From Leguminivora glycinivorella (Eukaryota; Arthropoda; Insecta; Lepidoptera; Tortricidae): DNA of 64,000 bases. The stretch covers positions 186,001 through 250,000 of the forward strand of contig NC_062976.1 of the NCBI RefSeq assembly GCF_023078275.1. Reading direction: 5' to 3'. Positions 1 through 9,887 of this stretch are shown here, piece by piece. The notes below the pieces were generated by a model that was not told where the DNA came from, made no database searches, and saw only the letters and a list, made by a program, of their open reading frames with translations. A program made the translations under genes and the position numbers. Within the stretch, counting starts at the first letter, position 1. Each line of letters starts with the position of its first letter.

Positions 1-1400
1 TTTGTATGAGTCACTCCTTTATGCCAAGTGAGATGACTAAAACAATTGTTGTACCTATCGTTAAAAATAGAACGGGAGATGTATCTTGTATAAATAACTA
101 CAGACCTATCTCACTAGCTACTGTTGTGTCTAAAATATTTGACAGTTTACTTAATGCTGAGCTTGATAAGTATTTGCAACTTCATGATGCACAGTTCGGG
201 TTTAGGCCCGGCATGTCCACCGAAAGTGCTATCATATGCATGAAGGAGACTGTTAAGTATTATACTAATAAAAATACACCTGTTTTTGCATGCTATCTTG
301 ATTTATCAAAAGCTTTTGATCTAGTTAATTATGAGCTTCTGTGGAAAAAGCTTTTTGAGGCAAATGTACCTAGAGAAATAATCTATGTTTTTAGGCATTG
401 GTATACTAGTCAAACTAATGTTGTTAAATGGGGTGATGCAATGTCTGATGAGTATGGCCTTGAATGTGGGGTTAGACAGGGGGCTTGACTTCCCTAAATT
501 GTTTAACTTGTATATAAATGCACTTATCGAGGAGCTCAGTAGCATGCATGTCGGCTGTCGCATACAGGACACAAGTTTCAATAACATTAGTTACGCAGAC
601 GACATGGTGCTGCTGAGCCCCTCGGTAGGCGGGCTTAGGAAACTGTTACTAGTCTGTGAGCAATATGCTAACAGTCATGGTCTTAAATATAATTGCATTA
701 AAAGTGAATTAATGATTTTTAAATCTGGTAATAAGTGTCCTGAAGAGGTTCCTCCAGTGTTGCTTAATGGAGTGCCATTAAAAAGAGTGTATGTATTTAA
801 GTACCTTGGCCATGTATTATGTGATGATATGTGTGACGATGAGGATATAAAGAGGGAGCGGAGGGCGCTGGCGACCAGGGCGAACATGCTGGCACATAGG
901 TTCGGGCGATGCACAGTGCCTGTCAAGATAACTTTGTTTAAAGCTTTTTGCACATCACTATACACATGTGCACTATGGGCCAGCTGTACGCAGAGGGCGC
1001 TGGGTGACCTCCGCGTCCAGTATAACAATGCGTTCAGGGCGCTGTTGCGGCTGCCGCGCTGGTGTAGTGCATCGGGAATGTTCGCGCATGCGCGCGTAGA
1101 TGGTTTCCAGGCCATGCTGCGCGCGCGGTGCGCGGCATCTTTGTGCCGCCTGCGTGGCAGCCGGAACAGCCTTCTGGCCGTCTTAGCTGATCGCTGGGAT
1201 AGTCAGCTCCTCATACACTGGACTAGAATGCACTCGGTGGTGGCCACCTACACATATAACTGAGTGTATGTGGCTGTTACCAAGGCACCTTAATTAGAAT
1301 TAGAATAAGTTTTTTAAAAATGTATTTTGCTCACTGTATGGACTTTGGTCTGAAATAAAGATATTTTATTTTTATTTTATTTTATTTTATTTTATTTATT
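1..1400 (+). mobile_element. LINE non-LTR retrotransposon, reverse transcriptase and 3' end (5' cut by window edge)
   Basis: A reverse transcriptase is read in two frames. Positions 6-488 carry NNYRPISLATVVSKIFD, the FGFRPG motif, the first catalytic block (CYLDLSKAFD) and GVRQG. Reading then continues in another frame from about 488 to 1263 with FNLYINALIEEL, the catalytic YADDMVLLSPS and a C-terminal thumb region (YLGH, MLAHRFG, VQYNNAFR). A small indel near 485 breaks the frame, so the copy is dead. After the stop come AATAAA at 1356 and an A/T-rich (TTTTA)n tail. A related C-terminal piece lies on the - strand at 36040-36660. Clade is uncertain; the YLGH-then-RF pattern resembles CR1/L2-group elements. 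Confidence 0.8.
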
Positions 1401-1453
1401 TATTTCACATCTTATTCATTAAAACCATGAAATCCATAATTTGATATGCTAAT

Positions 1454-2318
1454 ATGAAAACCAAAAACCAAAAACTTATGCCGCGTTGGGAGGAGAAGGG
1501 CTTATCTGTCGGCGAAAAGAGGCTAACCAACCTTCGGTTTGCCGACGATATAGTCTTGTTTTCCTCAACTTCATCCGAGTTACGTCACATGCTAGAAGAC
1601 CTTAGCAACGCAAGCCTCGAGGTTGGACTGAAGATGAATATGTCAAAAACTAAGGTCATGACTAACAGCACAAATCGTAGGATTGAGATAAACGGAGAAC
1701 ACATCGCATATGTCCATGAATGAATACCTTTACTTAGGCCAAATAGTCTCTTTCCAGGCGCGACAAGACAAAGAAGTTCAAAGACGCACTGAAAACGCCT
1801 GGAAGAGCTATTGGTCAATGAAACACCTAATGAAAGGAGACCTACCTCTGTCACTCAAACGTAGGCTCATGGACATGTGCGTACTTCCAGTTCTCACCTA
1901 CGGTGCTCAAACCTGGTCTTTGACGAAAGCTCAGAAGTCCAAACTCGGGGTTTGCCAGAGAGCTATGGAGCGCAGCATATTAGGTGTAAAATTAAGGGAT
2001 AGGATCCGGAACACCACGCTGCGCTCTAAGACTCAAATAATAGACGTAGCTCGGAAAGCGGCTAAGTTGAAGTGGGACTGGGCTGGCCATGTCTCCCGAA
2101 TGCCGGACGACTTGTGGGCCAAGATAACCACGGAGTGGGAGCCCCACGAGTCAAACCGGGGATCCGGCAGACCACACCGGCGATGGCGGGATAACCTTGA
2201 CTCATTTTTGATTGGCTGGCCAGAAATAGCACTAGACAGAGAAGATTGGAAAAAGAGGGGGGAGGCCTTTGCCCAGCAGTGGGACACAGTAGGCTCTGAA
2301 TAATAATAATAATAATAA
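1454..2318 (+). mobile_element. RTE-clade LINE, 5'-truncated, with (TAA)n tail
   Basis: The second half of an RTE-type reverse transcriptase: LRFADDIVLFS near 1530, then after a frameshift near 1720 YLGQIVSFQARQ, ENAWKSYWSMKHLM, LTYGAQTWSL, QRAMERSILG, WAGHVSRMPD and a terminal W-rich region ending in a stop at 2301-2303. The stop codon is the first unit of a TAA repeat (2301-2318), the simple-repeat tail typical of RTE elements. Close relatives in this window lie at 45600-46208, 37340-38370, 17340-17620, 15650-16080 and 55905-56060. Confidence 0.85.
2301..2318 (+). repeat. (TAA)6, left flank of the Dong-like element
   Basis: Six TAA units form the RTE tail. The R4/Dong-like element starts directly after them, and a second AAT/TAA run at 5577-5595 follows that element. 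Confidence 0.9.
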
Positions 2319-3832
2319 CCGCTACAGAAAGCGTGTGGACTGATTCCAGCAGAATCGTCTTTTCCAAAGCGACCAAAGGAAGGTATACCGAAGGTGGGAG
2401 GAAACCGACGATCGTGTGTCCGACGTGCGGCTGCCGGATGCTACTGCCATGTCTGATTTCTGGCGTAGCATATGGTCGGTGCCCGTCGAGCATACGGAGG
2501 GCGAGTGGATGACCGTTGTCGAACGTGAGTGCGAGAACATCGAACCTATGGGGGCTATCACCATCAGCCCCGACGACTTAAGTTGAGCCATCCGTAAAGC
2601 CCAGAACTGGAAAAGCCCTGGGCCGGACGGATTGCACAACTTCTGGCTAAAATGATTTCGATGCTCGCACTCGCGGTTGGCAACGCAATTCCAACAAACC
2701 CTCGAGCTTGGTTCTCCCCCACCTTCCTTAACAACTGGTGTTATCTTTCTACTCCATAAGTCCGGTAGTACCACGGAAGCAAAAAACTATTGACCCATTA
2801 CATGCTTGCCTACACTGTACAAGCTCCTTACATCCATTTTGAGAGCAAAAATTAATGCGCATATTGTCGCTAACAACATTTTGGTCACCGCTCAAAATGG
2901 ATGTAGGGTTGGGTCCCGTGGTACTAAAGAGCTCCTCCTAATAGACATGACCATGACAAGTTCGGCGGAACAAGGGGGCCATCTCGGCCGCTTGGATTGA
3001 CTATAAGAAGGCCTATTATTCGGTGCCTCACTCATGGGTGAGGCGGATATTGGAGTTGTATAAACTTAATGCAGCTCTAATATCCTTCCTGGCCGCATGT
3101 ATGAGGCAGTGGACCACAGTCCTTTGTCAACCAGGAGGTAGGGATGCTCCCCCTGGTCCGCAGGACTTCATAAGGATTGAGCGAGGAATATTGCAGGGTG
3201 ATAGTCTGAGTCCTTTATGGTTCTGCCTAGCTCTGAATCCCCTCAGCACCCTTCTGAAGGATTCAGGGCTAGGTTGCCGGCTTCGGAGAGAGGGTGAAGT
3301 CATATCTCACCTTCTGTGCATGGACGATCTCAAACTATTTGCACCGAACACCCAAGATCTGATGGTGCTATTGAAAACCACAGAAGTTTTCAGTACCGCC
3401 ATCAGAATGGAGCTTGGTGTCGATAAGTGTGCGGTTATGCATGTACAGCGGGGGGAGGTTGTAAATTCAGAAAATTTACTACTTTCTGAGACGATGTCGT
3501 TCAGATCTATCTCTGAATCAGAAACCTATAAGTACCTTGGTATGTCACAGTCGTTGGGTATTGAGGATGTTAGCATTAGACAGTCGGTGAAGGAGCGCTT
3601 TTTCGGTCGGCTCACAAAAGTCCTTAACAGTCTTTTGTCAGGAGGCAACAAAGTGCGCGCCTTTAACGCCTGGGTAATGCCTCTACTCACATACTCCTTT
3701 GGCATACTAAGGTGGACCCAGACTGAGCTGGACGCCCTGGTTCGGAGGGTCCGGTTACTGCTTACCACACACCGTATGTTACACCCGCGCTCGTCTGTTA
3801 TGACATTGTACATCCCACGGAAGTTTTGTAGG

Positions 3833-4297
3833 AGGTAGGGCATAGCGAATGATATTCTGCTTTGTGTGGTAGGGCACAGCACAGCGGATATCGTCTCGCT
3901 CGAATCTAGAGCAGAGCCCAACTGGGGTAGTACCTCCGCCTTACAGAAGACCGCAGCCAAATAGCACTAGACCCTACTCATAGTGTTGTGTTCCTGCCGG
4001 TGAGTAAGGCTGCCAGAGCTCAACGAGGGTGCGGTGCTGATGACGGGAGGACTTACGGAACTAACTTGTTCCATATATTGTCCTTTAGAGTCGTCGGCAA
4101 CCCGAACCCTCCTTGGAACTTGTACACTCCTTTTTGCTGTGTACTTAACACAGCAAAAGGGAATGTACAAGTTTCTAATGGGGTGGCAACGCGCATGTGA
4201 CACTGTTTGCGTTGCATGCGTTCATAGGTTACGGTGACCGCTTTCCATCAGGCGGACCGTATGCTTGTTTGCCACCGACGTAGTATAAAAAAAAAAA
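3833..4297 (+). mobile_element. LINE 3'-end copy nested in the Dong-like element
   Basis: It interrupts the Dong-like frame between LYIPRKF and GRGFLNAKDL. The copy begins with a LINE C-terminal fragment (GHSTADIVSLESR), continues with a tail that includes the inner palindrome TTGTACACTCC/GGAATGTACAA, and ends in A(10+) at 4287-4297. The same composite order occurs on the - strand at 33265-34200. The tail alone occurs at 20215-20590 and 49386-49535 (both - strand). Confidence 0.75.
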
Positions 4298-4556
4298 GTG
4301 CGGTGGTCGAGGCTTCCTAAACGCCAAAGATCTCCACAACCGTGAGGTGTACAATCTCAGGAATTACTTCCTTAACAACGAGTGTCGGATGCATCGTGAT
4401 GTGGTGGCAGTAGACGGAAACCTCACGCCGCTCTCCTTGGCGAAAGATAACTGGCGCAAACCTGTGGTACTAAGTGCTGCGGACCGCAAGACGGTATGGG
4501 AGAGTAAGCAGCTACACGGGCGGTTCTACAAGGTCCTCACGGGACCCGATGTAGAC

Positions 4557-4722
4557 CAGGGTGGCTAGCCGAATGGCACAATCGCTCACGAAATGCTCAC
4601 GAAACGAAGCGCTAGTAGATATCTATCTCTATCGCGCTTGCGTATTGGCGCGACAGAGCCAGCGGCGTATCGCTTTCGTTTGGCGTCGGAGAAATGCCAT
4701 TCGGCTACGGGGCCTGCTCGCA
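4557..4722 (+). mobile_element. Palindromic MITE family C, nested in the Dong-like element
   Basis: The ends AGCCGAATGGCA and TGCCATTCGGCTACGGGG are inverted. The interior carries TATCTATCTCTATCG and GCGTATTGGCGCGACAGAGCCAG. It interrupts the Dong-like frame just upstream of NWLRFGDLFGE. Other copies: 17880-17965 (partial), 31387-31562, 34240-34370, 38575-38722. Confidence 0.75.
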
Positions 4723-5576
4723 TCGGTGAACTGGTTACGATTCGGGGACCTCTTCGGAGAAACCGAGGGTTTTGCCTGTGCAATTGCCGACGAAGTTATG
4801 ATGACGAACAACTACCGGAAATATAGCCTGAAAGACGGTACGGTCGACATTTGTCGGGCATGCCGCCGTGCCGGAGAGTCACTCAGGCATATCGTTGTTC
4901 TCATCTAGCTAACGGTGAGTACTTGCACAGGCATAATCTCGTAGCCAGGATCATTCACCAGCAACTAGCTCTTCAATACGGCCTTGTGGACCGCGAAGTA
5001 CCGTACTACAAGTACTTACCTGCGCCAGTTCCCGAAAATGGTCGTGCCACGCTCCATTGGGATCGATCTATTATCACTGACAGGACTATTGTAGCCAATA
5101 AGCCTGACATTGTCATAATAGATCGATCGCAACGCCGGGCCGTGCTCGTCGACATCACCGTTCCCCATGATGAGAATCTCGTGAAAACCGAGAAGGACAA
5201 GTCCAGTAAGTACCTGGACTTGGCTTACGAGATAACCGCCATGTGGGATGTTGATTCGACGATCATTGCTCCGATAGTCGTTTCAGCGAACGGTCTCATA
5301 GCGAAGAGTCTCGACCAACATCTCGAGAGACTCTCGCTAGGTGGTTGGATCAAGGGTCAGATGCAGAAGGCGGTGATCTTGGACACGGCGCGGATAGTCC
5401 GAAGGTTCCTCTCTCTGCAGCCCTAACCACCGGCGGCTTGGTCCCTGCCCCGCTGCTGGCGGCACCCTAGGTTAGGTTTTTTATAATGTGTTTATATATT
5501 TTGTATTGTTTTGTATGTGGTTTTCTATTTTACTTTTATAAAAATACCTAGCCTAAGAAAGAAAATAAATACTGAG

Positions 5577-5595
5577 AATAATAATAATAATAATA
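5577..5595 (+). repeat. (AAT)n, right flank of the Dong-like element
   Basis: An AAT/TAA run directly after the element's 3' end. It pairs with the run at 2301-2318 and is consistent with insertion into a TAA repeat. Confidence 0.85.
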
Positions 5596-5765
5596 TGAAA
5601 AGCAAATAATTATTTATTGAAATTGTAACCTGATTTTCAAATGATAAGAATACTTGTAAACGTTTATCACTGTCAATAAAATTGATCTCATGTAATATTA
5701 ATGAAATAGAATGAATCGATTCGATCTACATGTTACTTGGTACTCAGATGAGCTCGCAAGATAGA

Positions 5766-5827
5766 TATAACGGAGTCGGCGTGAAAGGCGCGGTATTCCC
5801 GCCGCCGACGCCGCCGCCGCTGCCGCC
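5766..5827 (+). promoter_or_regulatory. Putative TATA box and GCC-rich 5' leader of gene 1
   Basis: TATAA at 5766-5770 is followed by GAGTCGGC (5773-5780) and ATTCCCGCC (5795-5803), then a GCC-rich leader that runs into the ATG at 5828. Gene 3 has the same order: TATATAA, GAGTCGGC, ATTCCCGCC. The 29-bp spacing from TATA to ATTCCC fits a start site there. This is inferred; no transcript is available. Confidence 0.5.
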
Positions 5828-6570
5828 ATGTCGCCACTCGCCTGCTCGCTGCTCGTTCTCACCGCGCTGCTCGCCGCTGCCGAAGCAGTCATGCCGCAAC
5901 CCGATTGTACCTCCGCCAAGTTGGGTAAGGTGTACTCGGGTAATTCCGAACGTCGAAAACCGTCGGAAAATTCCGAAATTCAAATGATAATCACCCGTGA
6001 TTCCATAGTAATAAGGGTCCCTTTTCGGAATTTGCCGACGGTTTTCGACGTTCGGAATTACCCGAGTACACCTTAATTGTAATTTGTTTAACAACTTACT
6101 TCTTTCTGAGACAAAAGTACCAGTAATCTGGTAATACATAAAAAATAAGTGACTCATTTTTAGAATTAGTGACTCGTAACCCGATAGTGTCATTTATTAC
6201 ATGTTTATCATATAGCAATACATACAATCATACATACAATCACGCCTGTATCCCATAAAGGGGTAGGCAGAACACATGAAACTACTAAAGCTTCAGTGCC
6301 ACTCTTGGCAAATAAGGGGTTGAAAGAAAACGAAACTGTGACATAGCAATAAATTTATTAATAAAACTTGTCGCTAAAATTAAGGGTCGACAAAAGCAGT
6401 AATTCATCTACATATACTAATAATATTATAAATGGGAAGGTGTTACGAGTAGTGTCTGTTTGTTTGTCCGTCTTTCACGGCAAAACGGAGCGACGAATTG
6501 ACGCGATTTTTTAACCCCCGACGCAAAAACGACGGGGTGTTATAAGTTTGACGTGTCTGTCTGTCTGTCC

Positions 6571-6652
<82 letters not shown>

Positions 6653-8332
6653 GTGTGTGTCTGTCTGTGGCATCGTAGCTCCCGAACGGATGAACCGCTT
6701 TCGATTTAGTTTTTTTTATTTGAAAGCTGTGTTAGTCGGGAGTGTTCTTAGACATGTTTCATGAAAATCGGTCCACTAGGTCGCGGTCGGGGTTTTTTTC
6801 AAAATTTTAATTTTGTGGTTATTAGGTAGAGATAGTAGAAGGGATGATGGAGAGTGACATAGGCTACTTTTTGTCCCTCTCTAACGCGAGCGAAGCCGTG
6901 GGAACAAGCTAGTTTAATATAAATGAACTCGACTGTTTCCTTTATGTATTTTTAATCTAGAATATATTGTTACAAGCTGTTCTTGACACTTTATTCGATT
7001 TGTGAACACAAATTCAACATTAAAATATTCGGAATTGAGCGGTTTCACTAAACATGCCTTGAACATGAGACAGTAGGCAAGTATGATTAAAATTTCTTTC
7101 TTATTACAGGCGAGGTCACAGGTGACGTAACTACATTTAGTGTAGATGTTGGTGGTGGCGCCGTCCGAATTCCTGATGTAAGAATTTCAGTTACGCATAT
7201 TATCATGGGTGCACGACACGACTGGTGCTGCCTACATTTTCTCTGATTTCTCTATGTAAAATCTTATATTGTAAAAATAGTTTCAACGGTTGCCGTGGCA
7301 ATAAAATGTATGAGGAATTCGCGCCGTCTCGTAACTAGGTTAAAACCAGCATTTTTGCTATACAAAATACTATTAAGCATTTTTCGTTTTCATTTCTTAG
7401 GTATCAGTTTGTAGATTTGTTGTTGCAGTTTTAATGAAACAATATGCTTACAGGTACCTAAGCAAATAAGGCAGTCCCATGTCAAGAGCGTAGCATATTT
7501 CGTCGTCTATTTATTATAATCAGGGAGCGTACTTTTCGTGCCGATGACGTCAATTTGACGTCACGCTCCATATAGGGGGATCACAAATTGTTTTATTGTT
7601 AATTATTAATCATTAGTCATCAATCATTTTAAGTTATGAATTTCTTTGCATGGTAATGAATGCAAGAAAGATGGTGTGCTTTACGTTAGAGAGAAATTCT
7701 CTTTTCTACGTATTTATTGTCATGTGTTGTTAACAATACTATTTAATTAAATTTATTTATAAAAACAAATCAAATAATTTTATTCACGTTTCACATTTCA
7801 AGTAGGTATTATTTATGCCACATGTAAATGGACTACTGTATTTGAAGTAATTTGTAGGTATACGATTAAAATGATTGACGACTAATGATTAATAATTTAC
7901 AATAAAACTATTTGGGATCACCCTATACGGAGCGTGACGTCAGATTAATGTCATCGGCATGAAAAGTACGCTCCCTGATTATAATAATCAGCAGATTTTC
8001 GACACGCACATGTGAAAAGTTCTCCTTTTGCTGTAGAAACGTCTACAACAATAGTATAGTAATAAATACATAAATAACCGTATTTCGGGCGCGGTCCTTG
8101 TACCAGTCGAACTAACTTTTTTATTTTTATTTTGCAGAAATGCACTAGACCGGGCCGAAAACAAGTGGGGGTGAAAATCGAGGCTTGCCTTTCGCCAGAA
8201 AGCAAACTTAAAATAATGCCAGTATTGCTGACCCCGTCCGATATCTCACCGAACTTCTCTCTATTCAAAATCGCGGTCGATAAAATTGTAGTCAGTGTTG
8301 AGCAATATGGAGAAATGGTTACTGCACCATAA
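5828..8332 (+). CDS. Gene 1 of secreted six-Cys family, Cys-depleted member (119 aa, 3 exons)
   Basis: Exons 5828-5924, 7110-7177 and 8138-8332; introns are GT-AG in phases 1 and 0, and the coding length is a multiple of three. Residues 1-20 (MSPLACSLLVLTALLAAAEA) form a signal peptide. Exon 2 ends VRIPD; exon 3 starts KCTRPG and ends GEMVTAP. Compared with genes 2 and 3, the loop holding Cys4 and Cys5 is deleted and Cys6 is Gly (QYGEM), leaving Cys1-3 of the mature set. The (GCC)n leader and Kozak-like GCCGCCATG support the start. Its signal exon is the most diverged of the five + strand copies. Intron 1 begins at a MITE and holds further repeats; intron 2 holds a hAT-like MITE. AATAAA lies at 8361-8366. 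Function unknown; extracellular by signal peptide. The missing Cys could mean a decaying copy, but the frame is intact. Confidence 0.78.
5928..6073 (+). mobile_element. Palindromic MITE at the gene 1 exon 1 splice donor
   Basis: Long inverted repeats start AGGTGTACTCGGGTAATTCC and close with the exact complement GAGTACACCT. TA is present on both sides (5926-5927, 6074-6075), consistent with a TA target duplication. The donor GT is 5925-5926, so intron positions +4 onward come from the MITE. Confidence 0.8.
6200..6335 (+). repeat. Interspersed repeat family A
   Basis: CATACA repeats lead into ACGCCTGTATCCCATAAAGG, GGTAGGCAGA and the block TTCAGTGCCACTCTTGGCAA. Related copies at 8575-8840, 22420-22505, 31085-31300 and, on the - strand, 34440-34670 and 46545-46680. 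Class not determined. Confidence 0.7.
6415..6915 (+). repeat. Interspersed repeat family B, long copy
   Basis: It starts near ATAATATTATAAATGGGAAG with GTCTTTCACGGCAAAACGGA and ends near CTAACGCGAGCGAAGCCGTG followed by CTAGT. The middle contains a CTGT microsatellite. Shorter copies: 30055-30215, 32440-32580, 56455-56540, 57205-57312, 57455-57660. Possibly a non-autonomous Helitron (CTAGT end), but this is unproven. Confidence 0.6.
6552..6668 (+). repeat. (CTGT)n microsatellite
   Basis: About 29 near-perfect CTGT units in intron 1 of gene 1, inside a family B repeat. Confidence 0.95.
7521..7977 (+). mobile_element. hAT-like MITE in intron 2 of gene 1
   Basis: Inverted termini CAGGGAGCGTACTTTTCGTG and CATGAAAAGTACGCTCCCTG. 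A perfect 8-bp duplication ATTATAAT lies at 7513-7520 and 7978-7985. A second inner inverted repeat surrounds TTAATCATTAGTC. The 8-bp duplication and CAGGG end indicate the hAT superfamily. Confidence 0.85.
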
Positions 8333-8360
8333 GAAACTGATTCTTGTCAATGAAAAATAT

Positions 8361-8366
8361 AATAAA
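8361..8366 (+). terminator. AATAAA polyadenylation signal of gene 1
   Basis: Canonical hexamer 29 bp after the stop codon, followed by T-rich sequence. Confidence 0.6.
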
Positions 8367-8426
8367 TTAAGAAGTATTTTATTTTATCCCGTAAAATTTA
8401 TTACCTATATCATTCTTACCTGATTG

Positions 8427-8527
8427 CCGCGAGAGTATGTCGCCGCGAGATAGATGACATGTCTGCTTCTAACTGTATTAATTACATAAGGACGGGTAGT
8501 CTATCTCGCGGCGACATACTCTCGCGG
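8427..8527 (+). mobile_element. Short palindromic MITE downstream of gene 1
   Basis: Inverted arms of about 27 bp, CGCGAGAGTATGTCGCCGCG and its complement, around a 40-bp centre. Confidence 0.75.
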
Positions 8528-8574
8528 TCAGGAACATTTCCAGCATTGAAGAGCTTAAGTAGAAACTTTTTAGT

Positions 8575-8840
8575 TTATTGTACATACATACATACATATA
8601 ATAACGCCTGTATCCCATAAAGGGGTAGGCAGAGCACATGAACTACTGTTTCAGTGCCACTCTTGGCAAAAAAGGGTTGAAAGTAATCCAAATTATGACA
8701 TTGCAGTGACAGGTTGCCAGCCTTTCGTCTACGCCACAATTTAACATAATTATATCCTACAGTCGACTTCTACGACACCCACGGGAAGAAAGGGGGTGGT
8801 GAAATTGTTAACGTCACCACACGAGGGGGGGGGGGTAGTT
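8575..8840 (+). repeat. Interspersed repeat family A
   Basis: Long copy: ACGCCTGTATCCCATAAAGG, CAGTGCCACTCTTGGCAA, GACATTGCAGTGACAGGTTG, CAGTCGACTTCTACGACACC, ending near a G-run at 8825. Confidence 0.7.
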
Positions 8841-9797
8841 TATTGTTTGCCGTACCTACGCATAATTTTTATTGTTTAAAAAAAAATAATTAAAAGGTAC
8901 GAAGACACCAGCCATAACTAGTAAGATACATTCATATTGTGACACGCTATGACAGGCCAACTCCGGCCAGACACGTCTTAAGGACACCTGAGCGCTAAAC
9001 AAGGACAACGAAAAGACCCGCCCACAGTCGTGGGCAAAAGCAACAGCCAAATATCCTCACCAAAGGATGGAAAGGCCACCATCACCCTCAGGAAGAGGGG
9101 CCCATGATGAAGACTCGAAAAAAGTTCCGTTTCTAGCCAAACTTTGCTCTGATACGCGTTGTCCCGAGTCCCGACCGAGTGCAGATCGAGGTATGGCACT
9201 ATTGCGAAATGGTCACTAGATTTTGATTCGAGTGATAACCATAATGAATACAATGCTAATACAATTTAAGCCATGCTCTTTTTTTTACTAGGTTCGTGGA
9301 AAGTGGGAGATAAACGGTTTCCGTACCTAACCTAAACCTTTAGGTTGCTTGTGCTTGTAGTGATGCTTGAAACCTACTTCTTACCTACTTCCACCAACCT
9401 TAATGATCCGCTGCACCCTCGTTTAGCTCTAGTTCCTTATTCATTTGCGGGAACATAACACTATCAGTTCAAATTATAGCCTGGAGTAAATAATGTCACT
9501 TTAATGGTAAAAATTAAAAATAAATGGTAAAAATTAATAATCATGAGATAAAAATTAAATTGTACGAGTGATTAAAAATGAGACCAACGCCAAGATACTT
9601 ATTTTATTTTACCCCTGACTGATAACAAGTTTTGTTTCTGTTGTTTTAAAACAAAACTTTTTCATTTAAATAATCAATATAACTTATTAACGCGACATAA
9701 GTAGGTGCTTACGATACAAATATCGAGTTATTATTTCCAACAATAATGGAAATGTTGTTTCGTAGTAATAAATCAATTGGGCACGCAGGTATTTTGG
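8841..9797. other. Intergenic, nothing recognised
   Basis: AT-rich spacer between genes 1 and 2. Short open frames near 8860-9250 show no domain and are not supported as genes. Confidence 0.5.
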
Positions 9798-9856
9798 TAT
9801 AAAGTAGGCAGTGTCAAATAATGTAATCGACGTTTTTAACGCGCCATTCCCGCCGT

Positions 9857-9887
<31 letters not shown>
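9798..9887 (+). promoter_or_regulatory. Putative TATA box and (GCC)n leader of gene 2
   Basis: TATAAAG at 9798-9804, ATTCCCGCC at 9846-9854, then a nearly pure (CCG)n run touching the ATG at 9888. Spacing from TATA to ATTCCC is 48 bp, longer than in genes 1 and 3. Confidence 0.5.

Larger units (their letters stand above)
2319..5576 (+). mobile_element. R4/Dong-like non-LTR retrotransposon, broken by stops and two insertions
   Basis: Degenerate single-ORF element. Readable blocks: a conserved N-terminal region to about 2600; KSPGPDGLHNFWLK near 2615; an RT core at 2806-3838 with GILQGDSLSPLWFCLALNPLS and a decayed catalytic box reading CMDDLK; KYLGM; continuation after an insertion at 4298-4556; and a C-terminal part at 4720-5426. 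The last has CRACRRAGESLRHIV (zinc-finger-like) and KPDIVIID followed by LVDITVPHDENL, the PD-D pattern of a restriction-enzyme-like endonuclease, as in R2/R4 elements. Flanking TAA repeats on both sides match the known insertion preference of Bombyx Dong. Multiple stops (for example near 2584 and 2790) show it is inactive. Confidence 0.8.

Noticed and set aside
6443..6673. Open frame of repeated Thr-Asp-Arg-Gln on the - strand
   Set aside because: Translation of the (CTGT)n microsatellite in an intron.
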